The position numbers and the translations under genes were made by a program. From assembly GCA_029256105.1 (NCBI GenBank), contig JAQSYO010000002.1, positions 310,001 through 374,000 of the forward strand: a stretch of DNA of 64,000 nucleotides. The letters are read 5' to 3'. The DNA is from Herbinix sp. (GTDB lineage: Bacteria; Bacillota; Clostridia; Lachnospirales; Lachnospiraceae). Of the stretch, positions 18,252 to 26,352 are shown piece after piece. Below the pieces are notes generated by a model. The model was given only the letters and a program-made list of their open reading frames with translations. It was not told where the DNA came from and did no database searches. Position 1 is the stretch's first letter; every line of letters starts with the position of its first letter.

Positions 18252-18857
18252 ATGGATATTTTAGGTTCTATCGGACAATTATATACTTTTGTTTTATTAG
18301 TTCTTCTGTTCCTGGGATCAGGATTAGCTGTATGGGCTATGATAAATTCTATCATGAAAAACAAAGATAAGAGGAAGGTAAATTTTAATTCAAAACTTGG
18401 CAGTATAAAAAACAATAAAATAATCGGAGGTTTTCATATGAAAAATAACAATTTTATTAAATTAGCAGTATTCTCTTTTATAGGTATCATAATTAGCGCA
18501 GCAATATTAACGGCGCTTCCCAATACGAATGCGATGAACAATGCGAATAACATGAATATGCAATATGGTACAAATGGAATGTATACACAGACAAGTATGA
18601 ATGGACAAGCTAATATGAATATGCAGGGTAATACATCTAGTCAATATTATGATACAAATTCAATTCAACAGCAGTTATACAATATGCAGCAACAATTAAA
18701 CCAAATGCAAAGCCAGATTAATAATTCATCTAGTAATATGCAATCCCAGACCACCTCTGGAAGTAGTAATATGAACAACAGTAGTAATATGAACAACAGT
18801 AGTAATATGAACAACAGTAATTCAAATAGTAGCAGTAGTAGCATGCCGATGATGTAA
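18252..18857 (+). CDS. Long in-frame form: helix protein fused to the Met/Asn-rich membrane protein
   Basis: An open frame of 201 codons begins at ATG 18252 after an AGGTG site. Its first 62 residues form a one-helix segment (TFVLLVLLFLGSGLAVWAMI, then a basic MKNKDKRK tail). The frame then runs without a stop into a second complete gene start at 18438. This could be a genuine fused product, a former small gene that lost its stop codon, or two products from one frame. The paralogue at 23751 begins at the position equal to 18438, so the N-terminal 62 residues are not part of the shared family. Confidence 0.5.
   Translation: MDILGSIGQLYTFVLLVLLFLGSGLAVWAMINSIMKNKDKRKVNFNSKLGSIKNNKIIGGFHMKNNNFIKLAVFSFIGIIISAAILTALPNTNAMNNANNMNMQYGTNGMYTQTSMNGQANMNMQGNTSSQYYDTNSIQQQLYNMQQQLNQMQSQINNSSSNMQSQTTSGSSNMNNSSNMNNSSNMNNSNSNSSSSSMPMM
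18438..18857 (+). CDS. Met/Asn/Gln-rich membrane-anchored protein (paralogue of 23751)
   Basis: Internal start ATG 18438 has a strong GGAGG seven bases upstream and gives a 139-residue protein. One helix (FIKLAVFSFIGIIISAAIL) anchors a long outer segment rich in Met, Asn, Gln and Ser (NANNMNMQYG, ANMNMQGN), with a coiled Gln stretch and three copies of SSNMNN, ending MPMM. Its first 27 residues align well with the 23751 product (WLKLAAVSFTGIIISFAIL), so the two are paralogues. Soft-metal binding by the Met-rich tail is inferred. Confidence 0.75.
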   Translation: MKNNNFIKLAVFSFIGIIISAAILTALPNTNAMNNANNMNMQYGTNGMYTQTSMNGQANMNMQGNTSSQYYDTNSIQQQLYNMQQQLNQMQSQINNSSSNMQSQTTSGSSNMNNSSNMNNSSNMNNSNSNSSSSSMPMM

Positions 18858-18885
18858 TCGCGATAAGTTAAATGATCGGTTAAAT

Positions 18886-18933
18886 TAATATCGCCTAGGA
18901 CGAATTTGTTTTATATCGTCCCAAGGCGATATT
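18886..18933 (+). terminator. Strong stem-loop ending the Met-rich gene run
   Basis: AATATCGCC-TAGGACGA pairs with TCGTCCCA-GGCGATATT in a long, nearly complete stem. The T-run after it is short (ATTTGC), so termination is probable but not certain. Confidence 0.6.
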
Positions 18934-18963
18934 TGCTAATAATCAAGGTAGGGAGATTTTCAT

Positions 18964-18984
18964 GCCTATTCGAATCGAATAGGC
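18964..18984 (+). promoter_or_regulatory. Perfect inverted repeat upstream of the second two-component system
   Basis: GCCTATTCGA and TCGAATAGGC are perfect 10-base arms around a single A. It lies 35 bases before the response regulator start and may be an operator or an RNA hairpin. Confidence 0.55.
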
Positions 18985-19019
18985 AACCAATTTATCTTGT
19001 TTGTAATAAGGAGGTATTC

Positions 19020-19706
19020 ATGCTGAAAAATGTATTAATCATAGAGGATGAAGTAAAAGTTTCGGAAGTAATCAAAGCTTATCTGGAAAAGGAAGGATAT
19101 CAGGTTTGGTGCGTTACGAGTGGACTAAAAGGAATTGAGTTATTCGGTAAAATTGATTTTAAACTGGTTATATTGGATTTGTTATTGCCTGACATAGACG
19201 GTGAAGAAGTGTGCAGGGTACTTAGGAAAATGTCCGATGTCTATATATTTATGTTAACTGCTAAAGTAGCACTTACAGATAAGATAGAAGGTTTAAACGC
19301 AGGAGCAGATGAATATTTAACAAAACCCTGTAGCCCAAGAGAACTTACGGCACGAGTAAATTCACTATTTCGGAGATTTGATTCTTCAGTACCAATTATT
19401 TTTATATCAAAGGATGGATTATTGACAATTGACTACAACAAAAGAGCTGTTAAATTAAAGGGACAGGAAATTCCCTTTACGCCCAATGAGTTTGATATTC
19501 TATATACCATAGCAAAAAATAAAGGACGTGTAGTTAATCGTGAACAATTGATTGAACAGGTATTCGATATTAGCTTTGAAGGCTCGGATAGAACGATTGA
19601 CGTTCATATAAAGAATATTCGCAAAAAGATTGAAGAGGATACAAGGAATCCCCAATACATTTTAACTGTAAAAAAGTTTGGTTATAAGTTTGGGGGTGAT
19701 GATTAA
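19020..19706 (+). CDS. OmpR/PhoB-family response regulator (second system)
   Basis: A 228-residue regulator with a receiver (about 3-118: IIEDE, phospho-Asp in LVILDLLLPD, MLTAK, YLTKPCS) and a winged-helix output domain ending ILTVKKFGYKFGGDD. It resembles the 6474 regulator along its length, so the two systems are probably paralogous. I start at ATG 19020 with AAGGAGG, not at the track start 114 bases upstream. The stop overlaps the kinase start (TAATG). It probably controls the Met-rich or multicopper oxidase genes; no site is proven. Confidence 0.9.
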   Translation: MLKNVLIIEDEVKVSEVIKAYLEKEGYQVWCVTSGLKGIELFGKIDFKLVILDLLLPDIDGEEVCRVLRKMSDVYIFMLTAKVALTDKIEGLNAGADEYLTKPCSPRELTARVNSLFRRFDSSVPIIFISKDGLLTIDYNKRAVKLKGQEIPFTPNEFDILYTIAKNKGRVVNREQLIEQVFDISFEGSDRTIDVHIKNIRKKIEEDTRNPQYILTVKKFGYKFGGDD

Positions 19707-21055
19707 TGCATACGATTAGAAAGAGATTATCCTTTATTCTGGTTTTCTGTACAATTTTATCCGTATTGTTATCTGCATTTTTTGTTAATCTGGCTGTAAA
19801 TAGTACGTTCAATAAATATATCTCGGATAATCAAGAGAAAAGAAACGATCGCATTGTCCGATATTTTGAGGAAGTATATAAAAGAGATTTAAATTGGACA
19901 GCAGATTCTGGAAAAGAAATTCAACATGAAGGTTATATGAGTAAGTACTGCATAACGCTGCTCGATAAAGACAAAAAAGTAATATGGGCAATGGATACCT
20001 CTGAAATAATCGATATGAGTAATGAAAATGCTGGTAGCGAATACCGGACAGCTACCTTTAACATAACATATCAGGATACGACTGTGGGTTATGTAATAAT
20101 AGGACAATATGACCCAGTTTTGGTTTCGGAACAGGACATTAATTTTAAAAATTCAATTAATAAAAATATTGCAATAAGTGTTATTATCACGATAGCATTT
20201 GCAGGTCTAATCAGTATGTATTTTTCAAAACAATTTTCGAATCCAATTAAAGCAGTATCAGAGACTTCGGTTAATTTAACTGAGGGAAATTATAAATCTA
20301 AGACCGAGACGAAGAGTAAGGTGCAGGAAATAAATAATTTGATAAACAGTATTAATACGTTAGGAGAAAGACTTGAATACCAAGATGATCTAAGAAAACG
20401 ACTGGTATCTGATATATCTCATGAAATACGTACTCCTTTGAATATTTTCCAAAATAATTTGGAAGCAATGATAGATGGAGTGTTTCCAGCCACTGCAGAC
20501 AGACTGGTTAACCTAAATGATGAAGTAATCCGGTTTGGCAAACTGTTGAATAACTTAGATGTTTTAAAGCAAATTGAGGAAGAAAATATAAGTTTAAATT
20601 TTGAAACTGTGGACTTGGCAGAATTGATTAAAAATGTATATGATAACTTTTCTATTCCTACCCAAAATAGAAACATTAAGCTATCACTTAATATCCTACC
20701 AAATGAGGCATATGAATTACTTGGGGATAAAGATAAGTTAAGACAAGTGTTTATTAATATTTTGTCCAACGCAGTTAAATTCACGGAGAACGAGGGTAGT
20801 ATATCCGTTCACTTAGAAAGTAACAAAAATCAATTTTTAGTCATTGTGAAAGATACCGGAATAGGAATTAAGAAAGATGATTTACCATTCATTTATGAAA
20901 GGCTTTATAGAGGAGATAAAAGCCGACATCAAATTGAAGGAAGCGGTATCGGTCTCACAATTACAAAGCAAATATTAATTCGTCATTCTGCTACAATTGA
21001 CGTGGAGAGTGAGGAAGGTGTTGGGACTTGTGTTACCTTACGGTTTAATAGATAG
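19706..21055 (+). CDS. Sensor histidine kinase (second system)
   Basis: A 449-residue kinase with helices at about 8-30 and 150-172 around an outer domain of about 120 residues. A HAMP region follows, then the phospho-acceptor motif DISHEIRTPLNI and the ATP-binding boxes NILSNAVKFT, DTGIGIKKDD and GSGIGLTITK. Its start overlaps the regulator stop by one base, so the pair is translationally coupled. The outer domain has no obvious metal motif. It is similar in layout to the 7176 kinase, which suggests duplication of a metal-sensing pair. Confidence 0.9.
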   Translation: MHTIRKRLSFILVFCTILSVLLSAFFVNLAVNSTFNKYISDNQEKRNDRIVRYFEEVYKRDLNWTADSGKEIQHEGYMSKYCITLLDKDKKVIWAMDTSEIIDMSNENAGSEYRTATFNITYQDTTVGYVIIGQYDPVLVSEQDINFKNSINKNIAISVIITIAFAGLISMYFSKQFSNPIKAVSETSVNLTEGNYKSKTETKSKVQEINNLINSINTLGERLEYQDDLRKRLVSDISHEIRTPLNIFQNNLEAMIDGVFPATADRLVNLNDEVIRFGKLLNNLDVLKQIEEENISLNFETVDLAELIKNVYDNFSIPTQNRNIKLSLNILPNEAYELLGDKDKLRQVFINILSNAVKFTENEGSISVHLESNKNQFLVIVKDTGIGIKKDDLPFIYERLYRGDKSRHQIEGSGIGLTITKQILIRHSATIDVESEEGVGTCVTLRFNR

Positions 21056-21095
21056 AGTTTATTTATTCATATAGTTTAGATAATGGGGGATGATT

Positions 21096-22445
21096 ATGAA
21101 AATTCTAATAGCTGATGATGAAAAGAATATGAGATGGATCTTAGGTAAGAATCTTATAGAAGAGAATTTTACTGTTATTGAGGCCTCTGATGGAGAGGAA
21201 GCCTTTAACATGTTCTTGGATGAAGAGCCGGATATGGTTATTTTAGATTACCGTATGCCTAAGCTTGATGGAATGGAAGTGCTAAAAAGAATAAAGACGA
21301 TTAATTCGAAGCTTCCGGTAATAATGATAACTGCACATGGCAGTACGGATGCAGCAGTAGAAGCTATGAAGTTAGGTGCAGTGGATTATGTATCTAAGCC
21401 TTTTGATATTGATGAATTGAAATTAACAATATTTAAAGCTTTAAATGTTGTTAAGTTATATAAAGAAATCGATTATCTAAAAGAAACTGCTGGACAGAAA
21501 TTTAACGATAAAATAATTGGTAATAGTCGAAGAATGCAAGAAGTTTTTGAGATGGTTAATAAAGTTGCAGATACGAATGCATCTGTTTTAATAATTGGTG
21601 AAAGTGGTACCGGAAAAGAAGGCATTGCTGTTTCTCTACACAATAAAAGTGGCAGAAAAGATAAACCCTTTATTACTGTGAATTGTGGAGCTATACCAGA
21701 GACATTAATAGAAAGTGAATTATTCGGATACGAAAAAGGCGCTTTTACCGGTGCCAATTCCAGAAAATTAGGTAGATTTGACAGAGCACAGGGTGGTACC
21801 TTGTTTTTAGATGAAATCGGAGAAATTAGTTTACCTCTTCAGGTGAAAATTTTACGTGTTCTTCAAGAAAAAGAGTTTGAACGAGTTGGAGGTACGGAAG
21901 TAATTAAAGCCGATGTTAGAATAGTAGCTGCTACGAATAGAAATTTAGATAAAATGGTTGAAAAGGAAGAATTTCGTGAAGACCTACTCTACAGATTAAA
22001 GGTGATACCAATTAAATTACCGCCATTAAGAGAGCGAAAAGAGGATATTCCGTTATTAGTAGATTTCTTTATGGATAAATATAGTAGAGAAATTAATAAG
22101 AGTAAGCTTTATATGGAAAGAGATACGCTGGAACTATTAATGAATTATGATTTTCCAGGTAATATCAGAGAATTAGAGAATCTGATTGAGAGGCTGATGA
22201 TACTTTCGTCGGGGGATAGTATAAGTCCGTCCTTGCTTCCGAAGGAATTAGTAAAAGGAGCGTATGCTGCCAAAAAAGATATGTTTATGCTACCAGAGGA
22301 AGGAATTAATTTAGAGCAAATAGAGGAAAGCTTTGTAAAGCAAGCCTTGGAATTGTCAAAAGGAAACCAAACACACGCTGCGAAGTTATTGGGATTATCT
22401 AGGCATGCGCTAATATATCGATTAGAAAAATATAAATTAAAATAA
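21096..22445 (+). CDS. NtrC-family sigma-54 activator
   Basis: A 449-residue response regulator with three domains: a receiver (about 1-120, phospho-Asp in MVILDYRMPK), a sigma-54 AAA+ domain (about 145-380) and a Fis-type helix-turn-helix at the C-terminus (NQTHAAKLLGLSRHALIYRL). The AAA+ part has Walker A GESGTGKE, the sigma-54 contact loop GAFTGA, GTLFLDEIGE and the arginine fingers in RIVAATNRN. ATG 21096 is six bases after GGGGG; the track start abuts it. It should drive the sigma-54 promoters at 23251 and 28208-28246. Its likely kinase is encoded at 29331. Confidence 0.93.
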   Translation: MKILIADDEKNMRWILGKNLIEENFTVIEASDGEEAFNMFLDEEPDMVILDYRMPKLDGMEVLKRIKTINSKLPVIMITAHGSTDAAVEAMKLGAVDYVSKPFDIDELKLTIFKALNVVKLYKEIDYLKETAGQKFNDKIIGNSRRMQEVFEMVNKVADTNASVLIIGESGTGKEGIAVSLHNKSGRKDKPFITVNCGAIPETLIESELFGYEKGAFTGANSRKLGRFDRAQGGTLFLDEIGEISLPLQVKILRVLQEKEFERVGGTEVIKADVRIVAATNRNLDKMVEKEEFREDLLYRLKVIPIKLPPLRERKEDIPLLVDFFMDKYSREINKSKLYMERDTLELLMNYDFPGNIRELENLIERLMILSSGDSISPSLLPKELVKGAYAAKKDMFMLPEEGINLEQIEESFVKQALELSKGNQTHAAKLLGLSRHALIYRLEKYKLK

Positions 22446-22468
22446 TATCAAAATACTTTAATGTAGAA

Positions 22469-22503
22469 AATAGAAGGGCTATCTCTTGGCGCTTCTATTT
22501 TTT
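22469..22503 (+). terminator. Terminator after the NtrC-type gene
   Basis: AATAGAAG pairs with CTTCTATT around a 15-base loop, followed by TTTT. Confidence 0.75.
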
Positions 22504-22597
22504 GAAATATAAAAAATATCAGTTCAAGGAATATTCGAATTAATAGAGCAGATATTAATCTATGTAATGATAAAATTAAATACAGGAGGAAATTATT

Positions 22598-22969
22598 ATG
22601 GTTGCAACAATGGAAAAATCAACTAGTTCACTCATACAGAAGGGAAACCCAAATCAGACTTGTATTGATGCATGTGTGATATGTGCTCAAATATGCCAGG
22701 AATGCCTCAATATGTGTCTTCAAGAGGAAGATGTAAAAGCGAGAGTTGATTGTATTAAGACGCTTCAGGATTGTACTGAAATCTGTGTATTGACTGCCGG
22801 TTACATGTCTAGGAGTAGTGGAAATATTAAGAATATATGTAATGTATGTGCTACCATCTGCGAAAAGTGCGCAACAGAATGCGATTCCTTCCAGGATCAA
22901 CACTGTCAAACTTGCGCAGGTACTTGTAATCTATGTGCAACTGAATGTAAAAGCATGGGTAATATGTAA
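22598..22969 (+). CDS. csp: Csp-like four-helix-bundle copper storage protein (DUF326)
   Basis: A 123-residue cytosolic protein with 19 Cys and no signal peptide. Cys residues recur with CxxxC and CxxC spacing along predicted helices (CIDACVICAQICQEC; CEKCATEC; CNLCATEC), the pattern of the DUF326/Csp family, in which Cys line the core of a four-helix bundle and hold many Cu(I) ions. The lack of a secretion signal fits the cytosolic Csp3 type. The RBS is CAGGAGGAA. It lies between the NtrC activator and the Met-rich genes, and terminators on both sides suggest its own transcript. This is one of the best indicators that the region deals with copper. Confidence 0.9.
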   Translation: MVATMEKSTSSLIQKGNPNQTCIDACVICAQICQECLNMCLQEEDVKARVDCIKTLQDCTEICVLTAGYMSRSSGNIKNICNVCATICEKCATECDSFQDQHCQTCAGTCNLCATECKSMGNM

Positions 22970-23003
22970 CATATAATATATTGATAAAAGAATTAATTTC
23001 ATG

Positions 23004-23041
23004 AAAAGCTAGCCTTAACTTCTGTTTGGGCTAGCTTCTTG
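23004..23041 (+). terminator. Terminator after the csp-like gene
   Basis: AAGCTAGCC pairs with GGGCTAGCTT, followed by a short T-rich end (CTTG). Confidence 0.65.
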
Positions 23042-23110
23042 TGTCATAGAATGTTCTCGAAGCGTAATTCTAATGTTGCTCTATAAGCTGTTCAATTTTC
23101 TACACTGGCA

Positions 23111-23130
23111 TGTATCGTTTTGTACGTTTA
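23111..23130 (+). promoter_or_regulatory. Candidate activator site upstream of a sigma-54 promoter
   Basis: TGTATCGTTT and TGTACGTTTA are imperfect direct repeats about 120 bases before the -24 box, a normal enhancer distance. The 9-mer TGTACGTTT occurs again, inverted, at 27767-27775 near the other sigma-54 promoters. Assignment to the NtrC-type protein is a guess. Confidence 0.3.
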
Positions 23131-23250
23131 TCATAGTTTTTATCAATAAGTAAAGCTTACTAAATTGAATAATACATAAAAATCATCAAAATTACACCAA
23201 TTTTACTGATAATTATATTTTTAATAAGATTTTTCAAACACAAATTTATT

Positions 23251-23266
23251 TGGCACAGTAATTGCT
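23251..23266 (+). promoter_or_regulatory. Sigma-54 promoter of the 23309-23751 unit
   Basis: TGGCAC-N5-TTGCT has the invariant GG and GC at the correct spacing. The expected transcription start is about 30 bases before ATG 23309. The whole 16-mer TGGCACAGTAATTGCT recurs on the minus strand at 28223-28208. Confidence 0.88.
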
Positions 23267-23308
23267 ATATATATTAGTACAGGGAATTTGATTGAAGGAG
23301 GTGTAATT

Positions 23309-23737
23309 ATGAAAAAGGATTTAGCCTTAAAGGTAATTTTATTTTCTGTCTTTGGAATAGTCCTTTTATGGCTTGCAAAAGAAATACTATTCCCGGCAAA
23401 TTATTTAGGTTTTCGATTTAATATCAATGGAAATTATGGAGGTGATAATATGTACATGAATGGAAATTATGGAGTTGGAACAGGAACATTTTCTGTTTTA
23501 CTAGTATTCTTAATCAAATTTTTAATCGTTGTATTTGTCTTGGCATTAGTTGTAGGTTTGTTTATGGCAGCAAAAAATTATCTTTTTACGACACAAGATA
23601 TCAATGCATTTAAGGGAAGTTTTACTCCGGTTGAAAAGTCAAGAAAGACCTGTGATATTTGTGGTAAGACCTTAGAGAGTGGTTGGAAGGTATGCCCTTA
23701 CTGTGCAGCAGAAGTTAAAGAAAAAAGTGATTTATAA
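23309..23737 (+). CDS. Helix-loop-helix membrane protein with C-terminal zinc ribbon
   Basis: A 142-residue protein with helices at about 6-26 and 58-85 and an outer loop rich in Gly, Asn, Tyr and Met (GNYGGDNMYMNGNYGVG). A cytoplasmic zinc ribbon CDICGKTLESGWKVCPYC lies near residues 113-131. The ribbon and the architecture match 16372 and 28638, so these form a local paralogous family that I do not recognise from elsewhere. The start is ATG 23309, after AAGGAGG. It is the first gene behind the sigma-54 promoter at 23251 and is followed closely by the NMQG-repeat protein. The role is unknown; the context suggests sensing or holding copper at the membrane. Confidence 0.8.
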   Translation: MKKDLALKVILFSVFGIVLLWLAKEILFPANYLGFRFNINGNYGGDNMYMNGNYGVGTGTFSVLLVFLIKFLIVVFVLALVVGLFMAAKNYLFTTQDINAFKGSFTPVEKSRKTCDICGKTLESGWKVCPYCAAEVKEKSDL

Positions 23738-23750
23738 AGGAGGTAAGCAA

Positions 23751-24176
23751 ATGAATAGAAATCCATGGTTAAAGTTAGCTGCAGTGTCTTTTACAGGAAT
23801 CATAATCAGCTTTGCAATACTCTGGGGAATTCAACAATATGAAAATTACCAATATTATAATGGTAATCAAGGTTATATGAACCAATCTCAGTATGGAGTG
23901 CCACAGAATGGAATGAACTCCTATGGGATGAACGGAATGAATATGCAAGGTAGTATGAGCGCAGGCATTAATATGCAAGGAAACATGCAAGGAAACATGC
24001 AAGGAAACATGCAAGGAAACATGCAAGGAAACATGCAGGGTAACATGCAAGGTAATACAAATACGCAAAGTAATTCAAATATGCAAGGTAATATGAATAG
24101 CGCATCCAGTAATAGTCAAAGTGGTGGTATGGGAATGATGGACGACATGATGAGTATGATGGATATGGGTATGTAA
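23751..24176 (+). CDS. Membrane-anchored protein with NMQG repeat tail
   Basis: A 141-residue protein: an N-terminal anchor (LKLAAVSFTGIIISFAILWGI) and a low-complexity outer tail with about 25 Met. The tail includes seven tandem Asn-Met-Gln-Gly units encoded by a 12-base DNA repeat and ends in a dense Met/Asp stretch (GMMDDMMSMMDMGM). Such Met-x-x-Met spacing is known from Cu(I) and Ag(I) binding proteins, so extracellular soft-metal capture is a reasonable inference. ATG 23751 follows AAGGAGG; the track start lies inside the upstream gene. It shares the sigma-54 promoter at 23251 and is a paralogue of 18438. Confidence 0.82.
   Translation: MNRNPWLKLAAVSFTGIIISFAILWGIQQYENYQYYNGNQGYMNQSQYGVPQNGMNSYGMNGMNMQGSMSAGINMQGNMQGNMQGNMQGNMQGNMQGNMQGNTNTQSNSNMQGNMNSASSNSQSGGMGMMDDMMSMMDMGM
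23970..24053 (+). repeat. 12-bp coding tandem repeat (NMQG)x7
   Basis: Seven units of AACATGCAAGGA with few changes (units 1, 6 and 7 each differ by one or two bases). The near-identity of codons suggests recent slippage expansion, so copy number may vary between strains. Confidence 0.95.
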
Positions 24177-24213
24177 TTTTTCCCCCCATAGAAATTTATA
24201 AAAAACTGAAAAT

Positions 24214-24268
24214 AATAAGAGTTATCCAGGTTTGTATTAATATTACGGCAGGGATAACTCTTATTTAT
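24214..24268 (+). terminator. Terminator after the NMQG-repeat gene
   Basis: AATAAGAGTTATCC pairs perfectly with GGATAACTCTTATT around a loop of about 24 bases. Only a short T-rich tail follows. Confidence 0.65.
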
Positions 24269-24328
24269 GAAACTATAAATGGACAGCAAAGTTATAATGA
24301 AAATCGTAATTTATAGGTAGATAAAAAC

Positions 24329-24360
24329 TTCATATTATCTTCATATTACAACGATATAAT
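24329..24360 (+). promoter_or_regulatory. Promoter and regulator box of the multicopper oxidase gene
   Basis: A perfect TATAAT (24355-24360) is preceded by the direct repeat TTCATAT-N4-TTCATAT, whose 11-base period suits an OmpR-type regulator in place of a good -35 box. A similar TTCATAT-N4-TCCATAC lies before the 30910 gene. Confidence 0.55.
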
Positions 24361-24459
24361 TAATTACATAGAAAAGATTCCAATCTGTTTTAATGTGGCT
24401 TTTTGTGATGGATATAGTAATTGTTTTGAAATAACTTGAGCTATAGGGAGGAAGAAATA

Positions 24460-26199
24460 ATGAATAAATTAATTGGATCTTTATCAATTATTGCATTCAT
24501 TGTAGTCGTATTATGTGTTATTACTTGGAATAATAATATGCAAAGGGTAATGCAAAATAATCGAAATGCAACGGATTCATATAATCAAAAAAATAATATA
24601 AATATTACTAATATGATAGAGGAAGATAATAAGACAGCCGCTGCTAAAATGTCAGATGAAACGAATATGACAGACGAAGATATTTTGACAGATGATACAA
24701 ATAAGACGGATGAAACAAATATGGCTGACAATGCTCCTTCTACTATTTTACAGCCCAAAGAAGGACAACCTATTAAGGAAATTAATCTAGTAGCGATAGA
24801 AAATATAATTGAAATAAAGCAAGGTATTAATTTGCTTGTGTGGACTTATGGAGGAACAGTTCCTGGAACTGAGATTAGAGTAACCCAGGGTGATTTTGTA
24901 CGGGTTCATTTGACTAATACGTTACAGGAACCTATCACAATTCACTGGCATGGTTATCCGGTGAAGTCTGAGATGGATGGCATACCAGGTTACACACAGG
25001 ATGCAGTGCTACCGGGTGAAACCTTTACATACGAATTTTCTGCTGATTATGTTGGGACCTATTGGTATCACTCGCATCAGGAAAGCTCAAAGCAAGTAGA
25101 TATGGGGCTTTATGGAGCATTAATTGTAGAACCTAAAATTAAAACTATTATAGATAAAGAATATACTTTAATTCTTGACGAGTGGATGGAAAATAATGAG
25201 GAAGATATGACCATGTCCATGCCTAGTGATAGTTCTGATGATACGTTGAATATGGATAATGCATCCAATGCTTCGGGAAGTATGTCTAGTGTGGATGGGA
25301 ATGGACCCGAAATGGCGGAAGAAAAGATGATGAAAGAACTTTATAATATTTATACGGTAAACGGTAAATCGGGAGCGCATATTCGCCCATTAGAAGTAAA
25401 TATTGGGGATGTTATAAAATTGCGCTTCATCAATGCCGGATATCGGTCTCATGGTATTCATATACCAGGACAAGTTATTAAAGTTGTTAGTTCAGATGGA
25501 CAGGAGATTATGGGAGCGGATGAAATAAAAGATCAAATTATTGTAATTGCTCCAGGTGAGAGATATGATGTAGAATTTATCGTTCAATCAGAGGATAGTT
25601 TCATCATAGATTTTCATGATGAGAATCTGTTTAATGATCAGCTAAAGATTCCGGTGGTTGTTAATGGAGGAAACGGTAATATATTAAGTGAAGATAAATC
25701 GAAGGTATTATTAAAATTTGATTTATCCATCTATGGGAGTTTTAGTGAAGGGCAATTTACACTAGATCAAGAGTATGATGTAGAACAATATATTGAATTA
25801 AACTCAAAGGTAGATAATGATGCTTTAAGATATACAATAAATGGTTCAACTTTTGATGAGCTTCTTCCGATTACGATAAAAACTGGGGATTTCATAAAAC
25901 TTACTTATGAAAATAAGAGTTCTGTAGATCATCCAATGCATCTTCATGGCCACTTTTTTCAAATCTTATCGAAGAATGATATACCTTTTAGCGATACCAC
26001 AATAAGGAAAGATACACTTCTTATAAAATCTGGTGAAAAGTATGTGATTGCTTTTAAAGCAGATAATCCGGGTAATTGGGTACAACATTGTCATGAACTA
26101 CACCATGCAGCAGCAGGAATGATGCAAAAAATAATTTATTCGGATTATAAAGCTAATTATACGCCCGATCCCAATAATATGGTGAACAAGCCTGAATGA
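24460..26199 (+). CDS. Multicopper oxidase, laccase/CueO-like, membrane-anchored
   Basis: A 579-residue oxidase with an N-terminal helix (about 3-22) as uncleaved anchor or signal, an acidic Asn/Asp/Thr linker, then cupredoxin domains. All copper sites are present: HWHG and YWYHSHQ in domain 1, HPMHLHGHFF and QHCHELHHAAAGMM at the C-terminus, giving the type 1, 2 and 3 ligands with a Met axial residue. A Met/Ser insertion (EDMTMSMPS to MAEEKMM, about 245-295) recalls the Met-rich regulatory segment of CueO. Such enzymes oxidise Cu(I) or Fe(II) with O2. ATG 24460 follows GGGAGG. Finding one in a presumed anaerobe is unusual, and it may serve in oxygen or copper detoxification. Confidence 0.93.
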   Translation: MNKLIGSLSIIAFIVVVLCVITWNNNMQRVMQNNRNATDSYNQKNNINITNMIEEDNKTAAAKMSDETNMTDEDILTDDTNKTDETNMADNAPSTILQPKEGQPIKEINLVAIENIIEIKQGINLLVWTYGGTVPGTEIRVTQGDFVRVHLTNTLQEPITIHWHGYPVKSEMDGIPGYTQDAVLPGETFTYEFSADYVGTYWYHSHQESSKQVDMGLYGALIVEPKIKTIIDKEYTLILDEWMENNEEDMTMSMPSDSSDDTLNMDNASNASGSMSSVDGNGPEMAEEKMMKELYNIYTVNGKSGAHIRPLEVNIGDVIKLRFINAGYRSHGIHIPGQVIKVVSSDGQEIMGADEIKDQIIVIAPGERYDVEFIVQSEDSFIIDFHDENLFNDQLKIPVVVNGGNGNILSEDKSKVLLKFDLSIYGSFSEGQFTLDQEYDVEQYIELNSKVDNDALRYTINGSTFDELLPITIKTGDFIKLTYENKSSVDHPMHLHGHFFQILSKNDIPFSDTTIRKDTLLIKSGEKYVIAFKADNPGNWVQHCHELHHAAAGMMQKIIYSDYKANYTPDPNNMVNKPE

Positions 26200-26352
26200 A
26201 ATATTTAAATATGATTTATCATGTATTTGGTGACTGTATAACAAGGAAAGATAATATTACATCCTTGTAAGTAAAATAAGTAAAGTTGTAGAGTATGTAA
26301 ATTACGTTTAGTCATAATAAGATAAATGATATTTAAGGTGGAGGTGAGTTTT

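Noticed and set aside
23970-24053. Possible CRISPR-like array
   Set aside because: The 12-bp units are contiguous, in frame and without spacers.
23775-24189. Antisense ORFs with HVSLHVSL and LACFLACF repeats
   Set aside because: They are shadows of the NMQG coding repeat on the other strand.
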